From: Strigops habroptila
Taxonomy: Eukaryota > Chordata > Aves > Psittaciformes > Psittacidae
Reading direction: 5' to 3'
DNA length: 64,000 nucleotides
Assembly: GCF_004027225.2 (NCBI RefSeq)
Contig: NC_044279.2
Location: 48,880,744-48,944,743, forward strand
The position numbers were made by a program, and so were the translations under genes. Of this stretch, positions 51,001 to 60,024 are shown piece by piece; the first letter of the stretch is position 1, and each line of letters opens with the position of its first letter. The notes under the pieces are model-generated. The model searched no databases. It was given only the letters and a program-made list of their open reading frames with translations, and had not been told where the DNA came from.

Positions 51001-54000
51001 TTCCATGGTGATGAACTTCATCCGATGAAATCTGCTGAGGTACGTCTTTGTTAACATTCAGTGAAGCCATTTCTGTTCTTGCAAGAGCTGAATCTTTGAA
51101 AGAATTGCAGTTTTCAAAACGGGGGTTTTCTTTTCTAAGGCTTTATAAAATAGGCCATTCATAGATGTCTACTTCTATCAGACGATAGAAAGTGCAGCCC
51201 TTGTGCAGCTTTGGAGTTGGAGGAAGCCTTGACCTCTGGGAGTGACATGCACTGCCTAATCAAACATTGACTTTGCTTATCTTCCGCATGGGGTACAGAT
51301 GGGGAAGGTGGATATCTGTGAACCCAACAGAAACTTGAAAAATCTTTTTTCCTTAAATGTTCTGTTAGCAGCACCAAAGCAGATGTGCAGTGAGTGCACT
51401 CAGAGGGATGGTTTAGTCAGGAACAGGCTCCTAAATATATTGATATAGAAAGTCACTCTGAGACCATGTTTCACCATCGTTTAAACATTGCTTCCTTCCT
51501 GTGGGGTCTGCTCAAGTTATTCTCTGCTTTATTAAAACACAAAACAAAATAAAACAAAACCAAGATAACTTGATTGATCATAAAAGCCTCTTTGGTGCTT
51601 CACTGTTGAAGGCAGCAGTTGCACTACTAATTCTGCAGCCACTGTCAATTTTGTCAGCTGTTTTCTGCTGGTTACTTTGTGAACAGGAGTTGCTAATAGT
51701 TTTATCCATAGCTGTCCCATAGTTTGCTTGTTAGTTGGCTGAAAACACCACTGAAGGTACGTTTCCACTAAATGGATGGTTAATACCTTTTTGTGGACAA
51801 CCTCTTCTGCAGTAAATTAGCAAATATTTTGTCTCTGTATTCCATTCATTCTTTCAAGCATTCTTTATGATTTTTCATTTAGTAAATTTTACATTAGTAG
51901 TGAGTTGTCTCCTCCAGTCAATTGCAAACAACATTGCTTTACTGAATTACTTGAGAATTAATTGCTTAGCTTGGAGCTGAACTTGGAGCCCGGGCTATCA
52001 GCCACCTGGAAGAAGTCAGTGATGAAGGTATCAGGGCAATGGCAAGAGCTAGGTGCGCTGCTGTCCTTTTACCAACAACTGCCTACATGCTAAGGTAAGA
52101 CCACTAGCTTGGTGGAAGACTTTCATAACAGCAAAACTGTTTGGTTTTAAAGTCTTTTAATGTAAAAACATAAGCTTGTATCTATGCCTCAAGGATCAGA
52201 CTTGATCAGTGAAGACAATCACAAATACAAGAGCTGCATGAGCTTCCTTAGGTCTTGTTTCTGGTGGAAATTCTCAATAGGAAGGTGATACTCTACTTTC
52301 AAGAAGTCTCACAGAAGATATGGAGTGATTCAGTCACCAACAGCTTATGGCAGGATGACGTAATAATCAGGCATTCAAGAAGAAAACTGGACTGGTTTTC
52401 TTTCATCCATTTAGACTTTGAAAACTGAGTTGGCTTCTTTTCAGGCAAATTCTATCTGCAGTATATGTATTTGCTCTCTTGCCAAAGGTTTTGCTGGGAA
52501 ATTAATCCATCAGTCACCAAAAGAGCTGAAAGACTGTGGGTAGCATTTTAAAAATGTCATCTGATTTTACCCAGGCAATACTCAGCAGAATCCCTTTAAG
52601 AACACTATTATCCTATGCCGATTATTACAGATAAGCATAGGTGATCCCCTACTTACCCCTAATACCCAGAATAAGCCAACTAGATGATGAAGACCATGAC
52701 ACAATAATACCTTCCCTCCTGTGAAGAGACCTGATTTTGGTTTATTTTCAACAGCCTGCTTTGCAAGTGCCATTGCCACCTGTGCTCACGTCTGTGACCA
52801 TGCTTGTGTTTGTATTTTTGGTTACCTTTTTGCGTCCTGCACCAGTGCTTTTGAACCACTAGTTGATTGCAGGCGAACGCACTGCCAGAAGACAGATCTC
52901 AGGGAGGACGTGTGGTCTTGCAAACTGATCCCAGCCAGGGAGGTAAAGGAGACAACAGAGATGTAGCCATCTGTGGAAAAGGCTGTGGCTGTAACTCACA
53001 TGTTACTCCAGAGACTCCATGCAGTGGAAAGTTTATAACCTCAGGATAAGACTAAGATGGGGATAGCAACAAGCCATAGGAAATGAGGCCTCATTTGTTG
53101 TAGCATCCAGTGCACTGTTTACTGACCACAGGACTTCTGGTCTAATACACTCTAAAAATGAAGAAGCCATGCATGAGATACTCATTAAGAAAGTATTAGA
53201 GGTCTGAAAGCTGTACAGTGTATGAGAAGTTGCTGTGAGGTGATGTACATCCTTTGCTGGCCTGCTTCAGCTCCTTCAGTACCAGTTATGAGAGCTCAGA
53301 CCTCGGAAGGTCCTGCCCCTACACTGTTCCCTGATTTGAAGAAAAGCGGTAGTGGCCAGGGCTCCTTCACTGGCTGGCCAGGGCTGGGCCCAAGAGTGCA
53401 GCTAGAGAGTTGCTTAATGGTAAGCACACTCTCATTTTGGCCCTTGCTAACCGTTGCCTGCAGTACTCCTAAGGAGTCTGGCAGCAGAGCACAGCAGGGG
53501 ATGCAGAGGCTGGAAAGACACGTGAGGACGGGGCGCAGCCCTTCAGACAAATCCTTTTAAACACAGTTAAGTCTCGGAGCATCGTGTTGTCATAAATCTG
53601 CTAAGAGGCTTCTGTAGGGAGAGGATGTTCTTATACCCAATGTAAGTACTTCATCAAGACCTCGTTTATTGTTCTTTTCTTTTAACTGCAGTGCTTTTAA
53701 CACTATTTTCTGAGCAGCAGTCACTCTAATATTTCATTTGCATTGTTACACTGCTTTATTTCTGGATGCGACGTTTGGCATTATTGGCTTTACAGCAACT
53801 ATGGCTAAAGCTTCTTAGTGTATTTCCTAGCACTCAGCCTTGCAAACACCTTCCCAGATTAATCCAATGGCTAAACAGTTTTGAAATGGCTATTCTAGAT
53901 ATTGAAGTAATTGAAGACACCTTTCGTATTAACAGTGCTAAGTGAGAAAATCCTCTAATAAATACAAATTTAAGCTCACAGCCCCAACTTAACATTTCAA

Positions 54001-55938
54001 ATTGCCAACAGGTTTGGGAAGGGGCTACTGCACTGCTTGTGGCAAGTATTTGGGAGCTTGTCTTTGAAGCTGAAAGGACTACAAATTACTTCTTTGAGAA
54101 ATGACGATTTTCACCTAGTAAATCCTGAGGTGGCTGAGGTTTGGATAAATACCAGAATTTCAGTGGCCTGGAGCCTGATGGTTAATACTGGCTGCTCCCA
54201 CATGGTACTTCAAAAGCAGTGGCTCACACTTCCCATTCTTGCTGTCCATAGGGTGATAGGTAGAGAGCCAAGAGAAGAATTTGGGCTTTCATGTCCAAAA
54301 GGATTAGCATAACTGAAGGCATGAATGTAGCCAAACCAACTGATGGCTTTTGCTTTTGTAAATCATCACATAATAACTAAGTGAATTATACTGACAAGCA
54401 TCTTTTTCCCAATAGACTGAAGCAACCTCAAGCTAGAAAAATGTTAGAAGAAGGAGTTATAGTTGCTCTTGGCAGCGACTTTAATCCTAATGCATACTGT
54501 TTTTCAATGGTAAGCTATTTTTCATACTTAAGACACCACAAAATTATGAAATCTCTTACTAGGACAACTTGTGTATAGATCTTGCACGCTTAAGAAAGTC
54601 TTTGTATCTGCAAAGAGAGCTGTATCCCCCACTTACACAACTGCTCATGCTTATAGATGTGTGTTGGTAGCTTTTGACAGCAATTCTTGAAACCAGAAGG
54701 AGTTCTACTCTTCATACGCACTGAGAGGCTTATAAAAAAGGCTCTCAAAGTTCCTGATTTTAGAGCTCTCATTTTGGAGTTGGCAAGGTTTACATTACAT
54801 AGGACAACTCCTTCTGTTGCACAAGGAGGGAGGAGTGCTTAGGGATTTGAGGCATGAACAGCTTTATTTGTGTTACTCATAACTCCCATTTTCTACTTAA
54901 CTTGCCTACTAGCCTATGGTGATGCATCTGGCCTGTGTAAACATGAAGATGTCAATGAATGAAGCGCTGGCAGCTGCCACCATTAATGCAGCTTATTCTC
55001 TGGGAAAATCGGATACACATGGCTCCATAGAGATGGGCAAGCAGGGGGATCTTGTGATCATAAATTCATCAAGGTTTGTTCTTCCATTGTCATCTGAAAT
55101 GTGATTTAACATAAGGGACTGTTTTTCACCATGTTTGGGTAGTGGAGAGGTTAGTGAACTCCTCGTGATTTAGAAGTAACTTTCATCTGAAAAAAGGAAT
55201 ACCACTAGTATTTTAGACCCAGTTTCATTCTCCTTAATCACTCCAGTGTAAAATAAAGCCTAGGACTTTTGGCACTAATATTACGAATAATCCATGCCTG
55301 ATTACAACTTATCTAAAGATAATACCTGTTTATTTCACGGAAAGATTTTTCTACTGATTCAGAATCATAGAATGAATCATAGAATGGTTTGTGTTTGGAG
55401 GGACCTTAAAGATCACATAGTTCCAACCCCCCTGCCACAGGCAGGGACACCTTCCACTAGACCAGGTTGCTCAAACCCCATCCAGCCTGGCCTTGAACAC
55501 TGCCAGGGATGGGGCAGCCACAACTTCCCTGGGCAACCTGTGCCAGTGTCTCACCACCCTCACAGCAAAGAATTTCTTCCTAATATCTAATCTAAATCTA
55601 TCCTCTTTCAGCTTAAAGCCATTCCCCCTTGTCATATCACTGCAGTGATAGCGATGATCATTATCATTTGTACATGAACTCACTGTATTAATGCAAAAAG
55701 AGATCAATATGTAGACATGGAATAGTGTTTTCCTGTGGTTCAAGCAAATCTTTTATAATTGCCAGGTGTACTAGGTATGTGACCTGTTTTATACAAGTCT
55801 GGATATTCTCATACATCTTGTCTTTTTAGGTGGGAGCACTTGATTTACCAGTTTGGGGGACATGAAGCATTGATCAACTATGTTATAGTTAAAGGAAAAG
55901 TCGTCTATCAAAATGAGAGGTGTGAGACCAGTTACTGA
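44900..55938 (+). CDS. AMDHD1: Imidazolonepropionase (AMDHD1), complete
   Basis: AMDHD1 hydrolyses 4-imidazolone-5-propanoate to N-formimino-L-glutamate, the third step of histidine degradation, in the cytosol. Nine coding exons (44,900-45,036; 46,570-46,676; 47,691-47,755; 48,311-48,588; 50,814-51,039; 51,970-52,094; 54,416-54,509; 54,913-55,073; 55,830-55,938) join in frame to 433 residues; all introns are GT-AG. The product is an amidohydrolase (TIM-barrel metal hydrolase, HutI type). Visible metal and active-site residues are the HxH pair H87/H89 in DAHTHP, H260 in FHGDELHP, H283 in AISHLEE and D334 in GSDFNP. Human AMDHD1 is 426 residues; the bird protein ends in a longer tail (QNERCETSY). 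The start ATG has a good context (GGGCCATGG) and sits in a CpG island. Introns 1, 4 and 8 carry CR1 copies, all antisense. The gene is convergent with HAL. Confidence 0.98.
45220..45600 (-). mobile_element. CR1 LINE fragment in AMDHD1 intron 1 (antisense)
   Basis: Reverse CR1: AAAGATCACCCAGTTCC, GACCAGGTTGCTGCAAG, GAACACTGCCAGGGATGG, AAGAATTTCTTCCTAATATC, then the further 5' part TCTCTCCTTCAGGCTGAACA and CTCTCTCAGCCTGTCTTC. The 3' terminal repeat is missing. It begins about 180 bases inside the intron, just past the CpG island. Confidence 0.94.
46570..46676 (+). CDS. AMDHD1: AMDHD1 coding exon 2
   Basis: Bounded by TTCGCAG|AGATGG and TTACCAG|GTAGGT. It encodes [17 protein letters not shown] to [11 protein letters not shown], the end of the N-terminal beta domain leading to the metal-binding strand. 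Confidence 0.96.
47691..47755 (+). CDS. AMDHD1: AMDHD1 coding exon 3 (HxH metal motif)
   Basis: Bounded by TTCTTCAG|GCCTGG and ATGAAG|GTAATG. It encodes [19 protein letters not shown] and AMK; H87 and H89 are the first two metal ligands of the amidohydrolase fold. Confidence 0.97.
48311..48588 (+). CDS. AMDHD1: AMDHD1 coding exon 4
   Basis: Bounded by CCCCCCAAG|CTGACA and CCAAA|GTAATA. It is the largest exon and encodes [19 protein letters not shown] through the conserved [10 protein letters not shown] and [12 protein letters not shown] segments that line the substrate pocket. Confidence 0.97.
49129..49362 (-). mobile_element. CR1 LINE fragment in AMDHD1 intron 4 (antisense)
   Basis: Reverse CR1: GGAAGGACCTTACAG, CCTGCCATGGGCAGGGACA, CTAGACCAGGTTGCTCAAGG, GCCTTGAACACTGCCAGGG, ending near TCTAATCTGCCATCTTTCAG. 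Confidence 0.93.
49363..50813 (+). other. AMDHD1 intron 4, remainder
   Basis: A+T-rich intron sequence up to the acceptor TTTTCATTAG at 50,813. No further gene or repeat was recognised. Confidence 0.6.
50814..51039 (+). CDS. AMDHD1: AMDHD1 coding exon 5 (metal-ligand His)
   Basis: Bounded by TTCATTAG|AGGGAG and GCTGAG|GTACGT. It encodes [19 protein letters not shown] through [14 protein letters not shown] to [15 protein letters not shown]260 is a metal ligand and the GDELHP segment is part of the active site. Confidence 0.97.
51970..52094 (+). CDS. AMDHD1: AMDHD1 coding exon 6
   Basis: Bounded by TTGCTTAG|CTTGGA and GCTAAG|GTAAGA. It encodes [20 protein letters not shown] to LLPTTAYML with the conserved H283. 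Confidence 0.97.
52095..54415 (+). other. AMDHD1 intron 6
   Basis: A 2.3 kb intron with ordinary sequence. Some short open frames are present (for example 53,222-53,560) but none resembles a known domain. No CR1 copy was seen. Confidence 0.6.
54416..54509 (+). CDS. AMDHD1: AMDHD1 coding exon 7 (metal-ligand Asp)
   Basis: Bounded by CCCAATAG|ACTGAA and TCAATG|GTAAGC. It encodes [18 protein letters not shown] and [14 protein letters not shown]334 is the catalytic or metal-binding aspartate of the family. Confidence 0.97.
54913..55073 (+). CDS. AMDHD1: AMDHD1 coding exon 8
   Basis: Bounded by CCTACTAG|CCTATG and TCAAG|GTTTGT. It encodes [19 protein letters not shown], the [14 protein letters not shown] helix and the [11 protein letters not shown] strand. 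The donor GTTTGT is weaker than the others but is the only one that keeps the frame. Confidence 0.95.
55361..55650 (-). mobile_element. CR1 LINE fragment in AMDHD1 intron 8 (antisense)
   Basis: Starts with a doubled terminal repeat (AGAATCATAGAATGAATCATAGAATGG region) and continues in reverse CR1 through CCTGCCACAGGCAGGGACA, AGACCAGGTTGCTCAAACC and AATTTCTTCCTAATATC to CTTGTCATATCACTGCA. The 3' end appears complete. Confidence 0.95.
55830..55938 (+). CDS. AMDHD1: AMDHD1 coding exon 9 and stop
   Basis: Begins after CTTTTTAG with GTGGGAGCAC, completing a split arginine codon. It encodes [27 protein letters not shown] and the extra tail NERCETSY, stopping at TGA 55,936-55,938. Confidence 0.97.
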
Positions 55939-56094
55939 GAGATGATAATTTAGGAATCATGATAATCAGGATAGCGATAATTTAGGAAGCTACTATAAAA
56001 AAATTAGCATGGAGTATTTCAAAGCAACAGACCAATAAGGTTTGTATGTGCCAGTAAATTGTTTGTCTGCTCACCTTACCAGTCCTCTTGTGGA

Positions 56095-56196
56095 AATAAA
56101 CTTTACCAAGCATTACCCATTTGGAGCATGTTCATGTCTGTTGTCCTTCTCTCCACTGCATGAAAATAATTCCTAGTTGTATCCTTTTGAAATAAA
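56095..56196 (+). terminator. AMDHD1 poly(A) signals
   Basis: AATAAA occurs at 56,095-56,100 and again at 56,191-56,196, 157 and 253 bases after the stop codon. Either could end the message. Confidence 0.75.
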
Positions 56197-56320
56197 ACAG
56201 TTTCCAAAAATGGCTTCTTATACAATTAACCTATAAAATCTATTAATTTATAAACTTATTGCATTTGAAAATAACCCAAACAAACCACCAACGAATGAAG
56301 AAGTTCAGATCCAGGTGAGA

Positions 56321-56326
56321 TTTATT
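56321..56326 (-). terminator. Minus-strand poly(A) signal of an unrecognised transcript
   Basis: TTTATT on the plus strand reads AATAAA on the minus strand. It lies about 290 bases past the stop codon of the open frame ending at 56,614, at a position that would fit a 3' UTR, and about 125 bases from the second AMDHD1 signal. Confidence 0.4.
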
Positions 56327-56432
56327 GAGAAGAGTGACCTGTGACAGAGGGCCAGCAGCTCAGATATGGACATTTGGAACAGCCCTTGGCGATGCTGGGA
56401 GGCCACATCATCCCGAGGCAATGTTCGTAGCT

Positions 56433-56470
56433 CCTGGGTCTGCTCAGTCTCAAACTGAGCAGACACCAGG
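56433..56470. other. Strong short hairpin
   Basis: CCTGGGTCTGCTCAGT (56,433-56,448) pairs with ACTGAGCAGACACCAGG (56,454-56,470) with one bulged base and a five-base loop. It lies in the presumed 3' UTR of the minus-strand open frames. The stem is too short for a canonical microRNA precursor. Confidence 0.8.
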
Positions 56471-56613
56471 AACCACAGTCGTGCCAGGAAGCACAGTATC
56501 TGACCTCTCAAAAATACCAATCTCCTGGTTTCTGCAGCCTTGAAACTCAGTGGGAGCCAGCAGCTGGGAGCCCAGCAAGGTGCTGCTCATCAGCTGATCT
56601 GCAACATCTTCCT

Positions 56614-56920
56614 TTACTGAGGATCAGTCAGCTCCTCTGGGGCTGTAGGGGCGTAAGAAGAAGGAGGAGAGGAAAATGCGGGTACACTACTCACTGGGCT
56701 GCTGGAAGTTGGAGCGCACTGTAAGTTAGAGGTTGAATCAGGCCTACTGTTGGAAATAAGTGATGCCAAGGCTTTACTCTTAGAGGCATTTAGCCCAGTG
56801 AGGTCTGATGAGTGCAGCCAAACTCTTGAAATCTCAATTACCTTGGAATTTAAAAAGTCACATGCAGCGTCATACTGATGTTCCAAAAAAACTCCTGACA
56901 TGGTTTATTCTAGGCAGAAT
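56614..56920 (-). pseudogene. Possible terminal exon of an unrecognised gene, frameshift suspected
   Basis: On the minus strand an open frame from ATG 56,901 to TAA 56,614 encodes 95 residues (MSGVFLEHQYDAACDFLNSK, then a Ser/Pro-rich tail ending EELTDPQ). An in-frame TAA lies two codons before the ATG. A plausible splice acceptor, TTATTTCAG, precedes 56,920. Reading from it in phase 0 is open and leads into a run of seven T (56,885-56,891); one base fewer there would join this reading to the frame above. So it may be a last exon with a one-base indel, either a real break or a sequencing error, or a short intact frame starting at the ATG. The codon pattern looks protein-like. I do not recognise the family. 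Confidence 0.3.
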
Positions 56921-57175
56921 CTGAAATAACATGAGGCATATTTGAAGACATGTCAAGCTTGAACGTGCTTCTGATGATAAGTTGAGTATGAGTATGACAA
57001 CGTCTGCTCAGAGCAATGTCAGAAGTTAAGATCCCGGGGTTTTTAAAGCTCTCTTTCTTTTTCTCTTTCAGCTGTTATTTTTATTCTTTTTTCTGGGGCT
57101 TCTACCGTCGTTTGGGAATGTGACATGTCAAAAAAAGGATGATATAGCTCTGGAGAGTTCAGGCTTCTGCAGTGT

Positions 57176-57577
57176 TTAAGCAGATGGCCTGGGGTAGGGG
57201 GGGTCTCTGAACACACACTGGCTGAGGCTTTTCTTCAACTTTTCAAATGGTGGCTGTAGAAACAGAAGGGCTTCTCTTTCTGAAAGTAAAGTCATGAAAC
57301 TACACCTGACAAGCACTAAGAACTCAGCATCAAAAAGAATTGTAGATACAATCAGGTGACATAACCTGTGGCACCGAGCAGAGCAGTTTAGTGAACCAGA
57401 CCCATGAGGAAGGCCAACACTCTCATTCTGATCAAGAGGTAATTGAAAGCCATCACAAATGCATATGAGCTTTATTATGACCTCCTGATCTCCCTGAGCT
57501 TTGGGCACATCTGTTAGCATACAAAATATATAAGTTCCCACAGAGTATCTTTGTTCAATCTTTGAGCCACGCTAGCC
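57176..57577 (-). pseudogene. Possible coding exon of an unrecognised gene
   Basis: On the minus strand a frame open from just after a TAG near 57,577 to a stop at 57,176 reads like real protein: a KIEQRYSVGTYIFCMLTD segment, a helical EVIIKLICICDGFQL segment, a Leu-rich LIVSTILFDAEFLVLV segment and an amphipathic PPFEKLKKSLSQ. There is no good ATG at its start, so it would be an internal exon; possible acceptors (GTTGGCTAG, TATGCTAACAG) and donors (CAG|GTGTAG) are only moderate. It lies 275 bases upstream of the ATG of the next open frame on the same strand, so the two may be consecutive exons or a decayed copy of one gene. No family was recognised. Chance is a real alternative. Confidence 0.25.
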
Positions 57578-59255
57578 AACTAAATCAGTTTTAAAACAGT
57601 TTAATGGCATTCCTGTCACTGGATTTGTTTTCCTGCAAGCAGATGTTGCACCAGATGTGGGTGTGGACCTTATAGAGCTTGGAAGAACATCTGAAGTGTG
57701 TGATCGCAAGACAGCCTTCATAAATAACACCCAAGCAGGCAGCTGGGGAAGCTGTCAGGGTATGAGCGTATGGCTGGAGCAGTGCCTCTCAGCTTTGCAC
57801 AGGCACAGTGTGAAGCTGAGGCCACCGTGCTGCAGCACGTGCTGGTGGTCCCTTGGTCCCAGCCAGCCAAAAGTGGTGTGAGTGGGACCAGTGCCTAGCA
57901 CCTCCTCTCTGAAGTGCCTGAGGCATTCAGGGGCCCAAGATTGCATAAGGAAAACTTCAAATATTCTTTTGCTGGACAGGAATATGCATTCATGGCCTGA
58001 AACTACTGACGTGAGGGGATTTTGCTCTCATAGGAACCTCAAAGAATGTGCTTGCCTGACCAGCTCAGCCAAATCCAGTAGCCATTTAGGAGTACACCCC
58101 AGGACTGTAATTAACGGCAGCTTTGCAGTTAGGCTATGTGGTTGTACTTCAGTGATGCAGCTGGCTTCAGTGCTCCCTCACCTCCGGCTATATGGTCCTG
58201 CCATGGCACTGTTACCACCATGCCATGCAGCTGCCAGGGAAGGCACATCCCACTGAACTGCAGGAAGATTTTTGTTTGTTCGCTTTTAACATGGCTCACT
58301 TCAGTGATGACGTTCACTGGGCTGGCTCCCACAGTAGCTGGGAGTGGGACACGGAAACTTCTGCTGGCTTTGCTCCTGAAGGAACCATCTGGTTTAGCTG
58401 TAACATGAGACTGAAGGCAAATGTTAGCCCTACAAGCTCTAAGCCTGGCTGTTCATTCTCACACTTGATTTTAATTAATACCTTATTTTACACAGAATGG
58501 AACAGCTTCAGGTGGAGATTTGGATATGCCTGCTACAGACCCCTGAGCTGAAAGGGTAGAGACTGAATTGGCATATGAGGGAGGGGCAGAGGCCAGATAT
58601 GCTGCAAATGAGATGCAGAAGCAAGGAGCCGAACTGAAAGTTCTCACACCATGGATAGATACCGCAGCTGCCAGGTCTTCTGGCCAGGTTAGGTGTCTCC
58701 CTGCTGGCGTGCCAACAGGCACAGGTCCTCTGCTCAGGGTACATGTAACACTGCACTTCTCAGACACTCGAGGGCAGCCCCATACTAGTGCTTTTTGCTG
58801 CCCCTTGCAGCACAGCTGACAGCCTGAGAAGATTTCCAGCTCATGCTGAACCCCCTCCAGCCATGAGTATCAGGCCAGTAGTGGCAAGGCTGGTGTTTGT
58901 TAATCAGTCTTCACATGTCATCACTGCACTGTGATGTGAGCCCAAGTCCTGACTCTTCTGTTGCAAAATAAAGCCTGTTCCAGAGGTCAGTATTGTAACA
59001 CAGAGCACGCTGTGACACAAGCCCCTTTGTGGGGATGAGGCCCTTGGATAGCTGGTGAACCATGGGAGCGTAGATGTTGTGCTATTGCTTCAGCACTGGT
59101 TCAGATCCACAACTCCTACATCTCCTCCTCCCCCCTGCTTTCCTGGCCCCTGTTCTGCCTCTCCTATTTCCAGATTAAGCTTTTGCTTTACATTTTCATC
59201 ATCACACACGACAGGAAAAACAGACTGCTGCAGTTGTATGTGAAACCTCAGTTAA
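57578..59255. other. Interval between the unrecognised frames and the HAL 3' end
   Basis: No convincing further exon of the minus-strand candidate was found here, and no repeat family was recognised. A plus-strand AATAAA at 58,967-58,972 has no coding frame in front of it. Confidence 0.4.
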
Positions 59256-59261
59256 TTTATT
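59256..59261 (-). terminator. HAL poly(A) signal (candidate)
   Basis: TTTATT on the plus strand gives AATAAA on the minus strand, 617 bases past the HAL stop codon. It is the first such signal found downstream of the stop. Confidence 0.55.
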
Positions 59262-59877
59262 GCAGGCATGAGGCCATAGCTCTTGGAAAGCTGCATCGAG
59301 TGTAGTCCATCACCATAATACAACATATTTTTTTCTGGAGCAATAATTTCCAAAGTGCATTTTCATTCACACAGCTTTTCTGATTTATGAAGCACCTGCT
59401 CTAAAAATGCTCCTGTTATACAAGAACCTGTACCTCACACATGATCTGCAAAAGAGAGAAGAATTAAATGTAAAGATAATTTTGCTTGAGGCAGAATTGA
59501 AGGGGACCACAGCAGTTACTCAAAGGAAAAAAATAAAGGTGAGAATATCAAACCTAGGCTGTTTGGTATCATTGGCACAGATGAGGAGAAAACAAGAGAA
59601 GAGCTGACAAAACAAGTACAGGAGGCCCTGTACAAAATATTCACTGATTTCAGCAGGAGTCAGAATGCTTTGTGTTAGAAGCTCAGGAAATTCAGTCAAA
59701 ACCACACTATCATGATAGGCTGTCTTTCATATGTGAGGAAACTAGTGAGCTATTTCTCCAGTATCTGTATGTGCTCCTGAGCTGGACAGTCAGGTCCTTT
59801 GGTTCACCTGGAGAAACCACATTGAGTTCAGGTAGAACACCCACTGTTGGGCAAGGTTCTGGAAAGGATCTGCTCTC

Positions 59878-60024
59878 TTAAAGTTCATCCTGATGCGTGT
59901 GGTCATGGCAAACACCTATATGATCCAGCGATCCCAGGGAGAAAGCTGTTGGTGAAACGGGTCTCGATTCAGGGATGTGTTCCCTCCTGTACTTTTCAAT
60001 GTAAGGTTTAGCCACTTCCCACAC
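59878..60024 (-). CDS. HAL: HAL last coding exon and stop
   Basis: Preceded by TTGTTTTGCAG. It encodes [30 protein letters not shown] and a lineage-specific tail [18 protein letters not shown], then TAA at 59,880-59,878. Confidence 0.96.
   Translation of the reverse strand: MWEVAKPYIEKYRREHIPESRPVSPTAFSLGSLDHIGVCHDHTHQDEL

Noticed and set aside
56433-56470. MicroRNA precursor
   Set aside because: The whole hairpin is 38 bases and does not extend. A precursor needs a stem near 22 pairs or more.
58568-58819. Plus-strand frame of 83 residues between AMDHD1 and HAL
   Set aside because: It lacks an ATG at its beginning, resembles no family and shows no splice signals.
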